A model generated the notes under the pieces. The model was not told the origin of the DNA. It was given only the letters and a program-made list of their open reading frames with translations, and ran no database searches. Positions 50,714 to 56,258 of a stretch of DNA of 56,258 nucleotides are shown here, piece after piece. A program made the translations under genes and the position numbers. The DNA comes from Neorhodopirellula pilleata (lineage in GTDB: Bacteria; Planctomycetota; Planctomycetia; Pirellulales; Pirellulaceae), in assembly GCF_007859915.1 (NCBI RefSeq), contig NZ_SJPM01000023.1, positions 1 through 56,258 of the forward strand. The letters run 5' to 3'. Positions within the stretch are counted from its first letter, which is position 1. Each line of letters opens with the position of its first letter.

Positions 50714-53007
50714 GAACTCGTTCGGACAACGTGGTTGGGGGATGGAACAGTGTTGTTATAAGGGGCGACCTGCAAGATTCCATAAACTTCGATCGTGTGA
50801 CCGTCGGTGTCCAGAACCGGACGACCACGCGATAACAGCGATCGGTAGTTTCCCTGATCATCACGTTGACGATAATTCAATTGATACGACGCTCCGTAAT
50901 GAAGAGCACGCTCGATCGCTTGGATAACCGCCGAACGATCATCGGGATGAATCAGAGAAAGGAACTCCTGCAAATTCGGCTCGCCCAATCGGGGGTCGCG
51001 GCCACACAAACGAAAGGCCTCTTCGGACCAACTGACCGTTTTCATGTTCGGATCGTAAGTCCAAGTTCCTAACCCCGCGAGTCGTTGCAGGTCTCGCAAG
51101 CGACGCTGGCTTTGTTCCAAATTCCGTTCGGCTTGGCGGCGTTGGGAGATGTCGCGGATGGTCGACAGCAGCATCTCTTCACCACCCACCTCCACGGTGC
51201 GCGAACTGATCAGAACGTCCATCACTCCGGGAACCAACTCGCCACCGGCCATTTTCACCGCGGTATCGCAATCCGCAGAAGCCCCTTTTCGAACAAACTG
51301 GGTTTCGAAATTGTCCACCTGACCATCACGGCTGAGTTGGGCGATAAACTGTTTTCGCCGATCCGGACAGGCCCAAATGGAGAGGTTCGCGATGGTCTTT
51401 CCGACCAACTCGTCTTTCTCGTAACCGAGCAGACTCAAGCAGGCCAGGTTTGCTTCCATGACGGCACCGTCACGCCAGCGGATCAACAATCCGGCTTCGG
51501 GCGACTGGGTAAACAGCGCGGAGTACTTAGCTTGGCTTTCACGGACACGTTCACGACGTTGCAGGTCACGACGGACTCGCATTGCCGCTTCGGATTCGCC
51601 TTCGCCGGCCGATTCGAACAAACGCATCGAAAGATCCAGGTCACCTTGGTCTGCTGCGAAGCGGGCGAACTCCAACTGGGTCCGGACGAGCATCGTGGTG
51701 GCTCGCTGGTTTTCCGGCCACAGTGCTAACGCTTCGTGCAAGAGTGCTTCGCCGACGCGGAACTGTTCGTAGGGGTCGCTCGGGACGCTTGCCGGATCGG
51801 TCGGCCAGACGCGACGAATCGCCCGCCTTACCAATCGTTCACTCTCCTGATGTGTTCGATGGTCTTTGATTGCCGCGACGAACTCCTCGACGCTCGTGAA
51901 ACGATCGTTGGGATCGGTCGCCATGGCTTTCAAGGCCGCATCAATGAGTTCGCCTTCGACATCGGTCGGTTCGATTCGGTTGTTGGCCGCCGCGTGAATG
52001 CATTCGAGTAAATTGCGACCGTGGTGAGGTGTTTGACCGGTCAGGATTTGGTAAAGGATGCCACCGAGCAGATAAACATCGGTGCGATGATCGATCGCAA
52101 CGATATCTCCGAGAGCTTGTTCGGGCGCCATGTACGCCGGGGTGCCACCGATCGCCGTGCTCGCGCCGATCATGGCGAGCGGACGTTCGTTGGCGTTTGC
52201 TTGATTTCCATCGGCACCGGCTTCTCCGCCGGTCGCGTTGGCATGTCGGCGAGTGTCTTCGACCCGAATCGCGAGCCCCCAGTCGGCGACGAGGGCCTCA
52301 CCGAATCGTCCCAGCATGACGTTTTCGGGTTTCAGGTCACGATGAATCAATCCTCGTGAATGGGCATAGCGGATCGCGTCGGCGACTCGCAATAGGATCG
52401 TCAGATTGTCTTCGACGCTTCGGTCGGCGATCTGTTGGTTCCAACTCGTCCCGTCGATCCGCTTCATCGAGTAGAACAACTGACCGTGCTCATCGACGCA
52501 CAAGTCATGCAGTGCGATCACGTTGGGGTGATCCAGCGAGCCGATCACGCGGGCTTCGGTCAAGAATCGCGAACGCGACGATGCGTCGGTCGCCAATTCC
52601 GAACGCAGCATCTTGATCGCGACTTCGCGGTCGATCGCGCGCTGGTGAGCTTGGTAAACGACGGCGGTTCCGCCGCTGCCCAACTTGCCGATCAACCGGT
52701 ATTCGGCGTCATCGGCACAGACCACGGCGGCGGGCGTCGAGTTGGTTGCGGTGACGCTCGTCGGGTCGCTGCCCGAGACGGCGTCCACTCGGATGCTTTG
52801 ATCTTCCGACGCAGCGGCGGTATGTCCGAAGACGACGACTTTGCGTGTCGCCACGAAGCCTTCGTCGGCGTGGGCAAGACCGGCGGAGGCGTCGGGCAGA
52901 TGCAGGTCGTCGCCAACGAGTGTGAGCGTTTGTGAGTCGACCGGTTGTTGAGCCAAACGGTTGGCCAACGATTCGTCCGCGAAAATCGTATCAAGCAGGG
53001 ATGCCAT
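50710..53007 (-). CDS. Ser/Thr protein kinase with two C-terminal PAS domains
   Basis: A 765-residue protein from the ATG at 53007. The kinase domain (about residues 100-385) is complete: GKLGSGGTAVVYQA, VAIKML (Lys132), IHRDLKPEN (catalytic Asp224), VADWGLA (DWG in place of DFG, Asp242), and MAPEQ. TPR-like helices follow (about 410-485). Two PAS domains are at about 494-615 and 645-750 (SALFTQSPEAGLLIRW; LGTWTYDPNMKTVSWSEE). No histidine kinase or cyclase output follows them. The frame extends to 53115, but those codons overlap a 31-bp tandem repeat, so I treat it as leader. The stop overlaps the ECF sigma TTG. Confidence 0.9.
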   Translation of the reverse strand: MASLLDTIFADESLANRLAQQPVDSQTLTLVGDDLHLPDASAGLAHADEGFVATRKVVVFGHTAAASEDQSIRVDAVSGSDPTSVTATNSTPAAVVCADDAEYRLIGKLGSGGTAVVYQAHQRAIDREVAIKMLRSELATDASSRSRFLTEARVIGSLDHPNVIALHDLCVDEHGQLFYSMKRIDGTSWNQQIADRSVEDNLTILLRVADAIRYAHSRGLIHRDLKPENVMLGRFGEALVADWGLAIRVEDTRRHANATGGEAGADGNQANANERPLAMIGASTAIGGTPAYMAPEQALGDIVAIDHRTDVYLLGGILYQILTGQTPHHGRNLLECIHAAANNRIEPTDVEGELIDAALKAMATDPNDRFTSVEEFVAAIKDHRTHQESERLVRRAIRRVWPTDPASVPSDPYEQFRVGEALLHEALALWPENQRATTMLVRTQLEFARFAADQGDLDLSMRLFESAGEGESEAAMRVRRDLQRRERVRESQAKYSALFTQSPEAGLLIRWRDGAVMEANLACLSLLGYEKDELVGKTIANLSIWACPDRRKQFIAQLSRDGQVDNFETQFVRKGASADCDTAVKMAGGELVPGVMDVLISSRTVEVGGEEMLLSTIRDISQRRQAERNLEQSQRRLRDLQRLAGLGTWTYDPNMKTVSWSEEAFRLCGRDPRLGEPNLQEFLSLIHPDDRSAVIQAIERALHYGASYQLNYRQRDDQGNYRSLLSRGRPVLDTDGHTIEVYGILQVAPYNNTVPSPNHVVRTSS

Positions 53008-53044
53008 ACCGTCAGCTTCTTTCGAGAGATCTGAAAAACGATCG

Positions 53045-53106
53045 TTGTCTCGCCTCGAACATCGAGTGGGACTCATTGTCTCGTCTCGCGAGTCGAGTGG
53101 GACTCG
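53045..53106. repeat. 31-bp tandem repeat upstream of the kinase gene
   Basis: Two units of 31 bases (53045-53075 and 53076-53106), sharing TTGTCTCG at one end and CGAGTGGGACTC at the other, differ at a few positions. A partial third unit (TTGTTTC) follows. Each unit contains the small hairpin GAGTGGGACTC. The period is not a multiple of three. Confidence 0.85.
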
Positions 53107-53127
53107 TTGTTTCATCCCACGCTTCGA

Positions 53128-53829
53128 TCAACGACTGCGAGCGGCCTTCTTTTTGACGCTCTTTTTCGCCGGCCGTTTGGCAGCCTTCTTCGCTGCTGTT
53201 TTGGCCGACTTACGAACGCTCTTTTTGACCGACGGACGTGTCGACTTTTTGGCTTGTTTTCTAGCCGCTTTCTTTGCTGCTTTCTTTACCGTTTTCTTAA
53301 CCTGCTTCTTGACCGACTTTTTGACCGAGGTCTTTGACGTCTTCTTTGCTTTGGCTTTGCGGCCCTTGGCGGTTCGCTCGTACATCGCGACGACCGCGTC
53401 GCGACTGTTATTTTCTTGCTGCCGTGCCAAGACGGCTAGGTCGAACGCTTGTTCTTCACCATATTTGTTGAAAGCGAAGCTGACTTTTTCACGTTTTCCT
53501 TCTTCGGTGACCCAGGACGCGCAGTACGCATAATACTCGCACCCGGGATAACGGCTGTCGTTGGAATACGCTAGGTGAACGCCGACGACTCCGGTACTAT
53601 TTCGATTCGTTAATCGGCCTTTCGTGGCGTTCTCAGCGGGGCCGAGCTGGTCGAGTAATTCTTGATAGGTGTTCTTGGCCAGGGCCAAGGCTTTTTTCTT
53701 GCCGCCGTGAACGGAATCGGAGAAATACTTGTTGACGCGATTCCCGTTTCGCGAGATGCGAACAAGATACCCCTTCCGGTCCTCCAATTCGAGACGTGTG
53801 ATTCCTTTCGAAACGGTCTTGATGGACAT
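53128..53829 (-). CDS. AP2-like DNA-binding protein with histone H1-like lysine-rich tail
   Basis: A 233-residue protein from the ATG at 53829; the frame extends to 53901 without an earlier good start. Residues 8-60 (GITRLELEDRKGYLVRISR) and 78-140 (GVVGVHLAYSND, then SFAFNKYGEEQAFDLAVLAR) look like two AP2/ERF-type DNA-binding repeats. Residues 150-233 are Lys/Ala/Ser-rich (KKSVKKQVKKTVKKAAKKAA type), like histone H1 and the bacterial HC1/HC2 proteins. The likely role is a nucleoid-associated protein. It is 121 bases upstream of the kinase start. I expect high abundance, not testable from sequence. Confidence 0.8.
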   Translation of the reverse strand: MSIKTVSKGITRLELEDRKGYLVRISRNGNRVNKYFSDSVHGGKKKALALAKNTYQELLDQLGPAENATKGRLTNRNSTGVVGVHLAYSNDSRYPGCEYYAYCASWVTEEGKREKVSFAFNKYGEEQAFDLAVLARQQENNSRDAVVAMYERTAKGRKAKAKKTSKTSVKKSVKKQVKKTVKKAAKKAARKQAKKSTRPSVKKSVRKSAKTAAKKAAKRPAKKSVKKKAARSR

Positions 53830-54077
53830 GCGAGATTCTTTCTGTTCAAAAAGGTAAGAAGTTGGTCGGAGATCATTAAACTCAAGGATTCTGCAATTCA
53901 CAACCCACTGAACCGAAGTCGGTAGGACTTCACCCGTTCAATCGCCCAGAGTGCGATCGGCGATTTCTGCGATTTTGCCCGTCGACTTCACGTTCGGCTT
54001 GGAATAACCTATGCGAGGGGTAGGCGGGGGGCAAAACCGCCTGTAATTATCAACCACAATGCAGCTCAGTCGACCCA

Positions 54078-55988
54078 ATGAATCCGTTAACACGTTTTCT
54101 AGCCATTCGCCCCGGTTCCGCACCGAGGCCAAACCGTCGCAGCCTTTGTTTCGAGCCTCTTCAGGCTCGCCGAATGATGGCAGCGGACTCGGTTCATTTC
54201 AAATTCGACTATTCCAAGGACACTGGATTCTTTTCGGGGCCGAACTTCTTCCGGCGGGCGTTGCTGGAGGAGGCTGGCCGCATTCTAACGGATCGACTTT
54301 CCGATGACTTAGCCGCAGTTCCCGCGTCCACCCCGAGTCTTTCTTGGCAGGGACGGATCGTCAATCCGAGTACGGGGGCGCTCGAACAACTTCCGTCGAC
54401 GTTCGCGGTCCAGCAGAATGAGATTGTGGTATTCGCCGGTGGACGCGATTTGTCGGGAAAGGGTGCCGACACGCGGGCGTTCGCCGATGGGATTCAAGAC
54501 ATTAGTTTTAACTGCGTCGTTGCCGATGCCGCTTGTTTTGCGTTTCGGGACGTGCTCATCGGTCGTGGTGAAACGGGTGCATTGGCAACGACGCCGACGG
54601 ACTTTGGGCCGATCGTCGCGTCGATCAGTTTTGATACCCGAAACGAAACGACTGAGCGTTGGAACTTCGAAGACAAAACGCTCGACGAGTCTCAGTTCCG
54701 ATTTCTCAGTTTTGCGGTACACGAGTTGGCACACGTGCTCGGTCACGGCATCGCACCGTCGTTCGTTGCGAAGGCCGGAGGCGGACAATTCTCGGGAACC
54801 GAAGCCAATCGCATTTATACAGGGCCGGGTGTCTTGCCGCTTGACGGTCTGCATATCAATGCTTCGGTCTTCGCATTCAATCCAACCATCATGTCACCCT
54901 TTATCCCGAACGAATTGTTTTCGGATTTAGACTTTGCTGTTCTTCAAGACATCGGGTGGAAATTGATCCCCGATTCGCGACCGACCGTTACGTTGACGAA
55001 CTCCTCGGCATTCGTTTATGAAGGCGATGCCGACTCTCCGGCCTCCTCCGTAACGGTCACTGCCATGCTGAGCCAGCCGTCCGCTACGCCGATTCAAGTT
55101 CCGATCTCGTTGACTGGCGTTGCCTCAACGAATGCGGATGTGAGTCTGTCGGCGAGTACTTTTTCGTTCGCCGCCAATCAAACGACCGCATCGATCACCA
55201 TCAACGTGGTCGCCGATGATATCAACGAGACGACCGAGGCGGTGACCTTGGATTTGGCCAACTCCGCGTCGGCGGATTTAGGGACGAATACCTCGTTCCG
55301 TTTGACAATCTTTGACGACGACGGCGTCAATCCGGCCACCGCGCCAAGGTTGAGCCTGAGTCCCACCGCCAATTCCGTCAACATCCCTGGTGATAACCAA
55401 CCGCATGCGCTTCTATTCCGTGCGACTCGTTCGGGAACGCTACGTGTCAATGCCGCCGGTGTCGATCAAATCAGCGAAGCGGTCATCTTGATCGACCGTA
55501 GTGGCAATCGTTTGGGCACTCTTGGCAGCACCGGCATTTCCGCAGCCGAAGTCGTGTCCGGACAATCGTATGCACTGCTTTTTTACTCTCGTTCAACGCC
55601 ACGAACTTTCAATCTAGAACTTCCCGGCGGCTTTGCCAGTGGAACGGCCGAAACTCGCACCAACATCTTGTTGCCCGCCGATGTGACCGGCGATGGACAA
55701 GTGCTCGCTAGCGACGCGTTGCGAATCATCAATCAACTCAACACGTCAGGTGAATCCATTTCGGTCGACTCGACCTCGCTAGTCGGGGACGAATTTTTTG
55801 ACGTTTCCGGTGACGGAGTCGTGACCCCCGTGGACGCTTTGCAAGTGATCAATTTCTTAATCATTCAAGACGGATTCAACGGCGAACCGTTGATCGCCGG
55901 ATCGCCGTTTCATCTCGCCGACGACGACGAAACGGACGATCCGATGATGCTGTTGGATCAAGTGATGGCGACGGTCGATTTGTTCTAG
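54078..55988 (+). CDS. Secreted metalloprotease-like protein with Calx-beta and dockerin domains
   Basis: A 636-residue protein. The N-terminus has the planctomycete secreted-protein motif (FEPLQARRMMAAD). Residues 37-300 look like a matrixin/metzincin-type peptidase: HELAHVLGHG with a Met-turn-like NPTIMSPF and LDFAVLQDIGW, the end usual in these proteases. The third metal ligand is not at the canonical position. Residues 305-415 form a Calx-beta domain (VYEGDADSPASSVTVTAML and VVADDINETTEAVTL). Residues 430-535 resemble a PPC-like domain. Two dockerin-type I calcium loops end the protein (DVTGDGQVLASDALRIINQL, DVSGDGVVTPVDALQVINFL). It is likely secreted and anchored or assembled through the dockerin repeats. 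Confidence 0.85.
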   Translation: MNPLTRFLAIRPGSAPRPNRRSLCFEPLQARRMMAADSVHFKFDYSKDTGFFSGPNFFRRALLEEAGRILTDRLSDDLAAVPASTPSLSWQGRIVNPSTGALEQLPSTFAVQQNEIVVFAGGRDLSGKGADTRAFADGIQDISFNCVVADAACFAFRDVLIGRGETGALATTPTDFGPIVASISFDTRNETTERWNFEDKTLDESQFRFLSFAVHELAHVLGHGIAPSFVAKAGGGQFSGTEANRIYTGPGVLPLDGLHINASVFAFNPTIMSPFIPNELFSDLDFAVLQDIGWKLIPDSRPTVTLTNSSAFVYEGDADSPASSVTVTAMLSQPSATPIQVPISLTGVASTNADVSLSASTFSFAANQTTASITINVVADDINETTEAVTLDLANSASADLGTNTSFRLTIFDDDGVNPATAPRLSLSPTANSVNIPGDNQPHALLFRATRSGTLRVNAAGVDQISEAVILIDRSGNRLGTLGSTGISAAEVVSGQSYALLFYSRSTPRTFNLELPGGFASGTAETRTNILLPADVTGDGQVLASDALRIINQLNTSGESISVDSTSLVGDEFFDVSGDGVVTPVDALQVINFLIIQDGFNGEPLIAGSPFHLADDDETDDPMMLLDQVMATVDLF

Positions 55989-56028
55989 CTCGTTGAATGA
56001 TTGGTTTCTGGCGAACCGCTTGTTGATT

Positions 56029-56103
56029 TAGTCTTGATCGTAACCCGAAGCGTAAGCGTGGGATCGTTGATATTGACTCATCCCTCGCTCAGGCTTCGGG
56101 TTA
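56029..56103. repeat. Foldback repeat with AACCCGAAGCGTAAGCG core
   Basis: TTGTTGATTTAG (56020 onward) precedes TAACCCGAAGCGTAAGCG (from 56041), which pairs imperfectly with CCTCGCTCAGGCTTCGGGTTA ending at 56103 (motif split here as the two halves of the arm). It follows the metalloprotease gene by about 40 bases. Confidence 0.8.
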
Positions 56104-56131
56104 CTAAAAAACAATGCCACAGGCAAAAGTA

Positions 56132-56239
56132 CAACTGGTATGTTGCTCTCTTAACAAAAACAAAGAAAGCAAAAGTCATCTGGACCACTGTGGGGAAGCT
56201 ACCAGTTGTTTTTCCCACTCTAGCAGAGGCCCAGATGAC
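56132..56239 (+). promoter_or_regulatory. Structured leader with start codon inside a stem, possible left end of a mobile element
   Basis: CAACTGGTA (56132-56140) is complementary to TACCAGTTG (56200-56208). GTCATCTGG (56175-56183) is complementary to CCAGATGAC (56231-56239), with GTGGGGAA/TTCCCAC nested inside. These pairings are mutually exclusive. The second stem buries the ATG at 56235. Such start-codon sequestration is known in transposase mRNAs made by read-through from outside an insertion sequence. Confidence 0.4.
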
Positions 56240-56258
56240 CACTCTTAGTCCAACCCAA
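56235..56258 (+). CDS. Start of a reading frame running off the window (possible transposase)
   Basis: An ATG at 56235 reads MTTLSPTQ to the last base. Eight residues are too few to identify a family. The preceding structured leader is the only reason to suspect a transposase. Confidence 0.25.

Overview
The window looks like chromosomal DNA of a planctomycete, most likely a Rhodopirellula-like member of the Pirellulales. The signs are a DUF1559 pseudopilin-like protein, secreted proteins with the planctomycete LEPR/LExR-xLLS-type N-terminal motif, a dockerin/Calx-beta metalloprotease, a TPR/FG-GAP/ASPIC-UnbV lipoprotein beside a multihaem cytochrome, a kinase-PAS/ECF-sigma/anti-sigma operon, proline-rich secreted proteins, and many intergenic palindromic repeats. 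I saw no rRNA, tRNA or CRISPR array. All assignments come from reading motifs by eye; no database search was run.

Layout. 1-637 (-): start of a large secreted DUF4347 protein, cut by the window edge. 929-8299 (+): export locus A, encoding a TolC-like channel, a periplasmic HlyD adaptor, a HlyD adaptor with a GAF-like cytoplasmic domain, and a PqqD-like/M50 metallopeptidase/HlyD fusion. 8421-11178: sugar isomerase, two microsatellites, ThiS, and DNA polymerase IV on the opposite strand. 11833-15728: a TIGR01777 epimerase and a sigma-70 factor (-), divergent from a MerR/B12-domain regulator. 16218-18007: NSS transporter plus a 39-residue MetS-like subunit. 18528-26446: PDZ protein, Mn catalase, small membrane protein, HEAT/PDZ protein, His-rich small protein, RlmN, proline-rich protein. 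26715-32701 (-): MoxR ATPase and export locus B, a paralogue of locus A (GAF-like HlyD, HlyD, M50-HlyD). 33010-39169 (+): DabA with two proton-antiporter-like subunits, an inorganic-carbon uptake system. 39576-41177 (-): cytochrome P450. 41450-48519 (+): DUF1559 protein, small lipoprotein, TPR/FG-GAP/ASPIC-UnbV lipoprotein, seven-CxxCH cytochrome lipoprotein. 48555-53829 (-): anti-sigma-like membrane protein, ECF sigma factor, Ser/Thr kinase with two PAS domains, and an AP2-like/histone-H1-like protein. 54078-55988 (+): secreted metalloprotease with dockerin repeats. The last 130 bases look like the left end of a mobile element.

The most distinctive content is the pair of export loci. Each encodes an M50-type membrane metallopeptidase fused to a lipoyl/HlyD adaptor domain, preceded by a PqqD-like domain, with companion HlyD proteins joined by stop-start overlaps. 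Neither locus contains a recognisable ABC, RND or MFS pump. One reading is a peptide-processing and export machine whose inner-membrane component is the metallopeptidase itself; that is inference. The second theme is repeats: most large intergenic gaps hold foldback elements with TGTTGATTTA ends around exchangeable inner palindromes, including near-identical copies in direct and inverted orientation and elements nested in one another.
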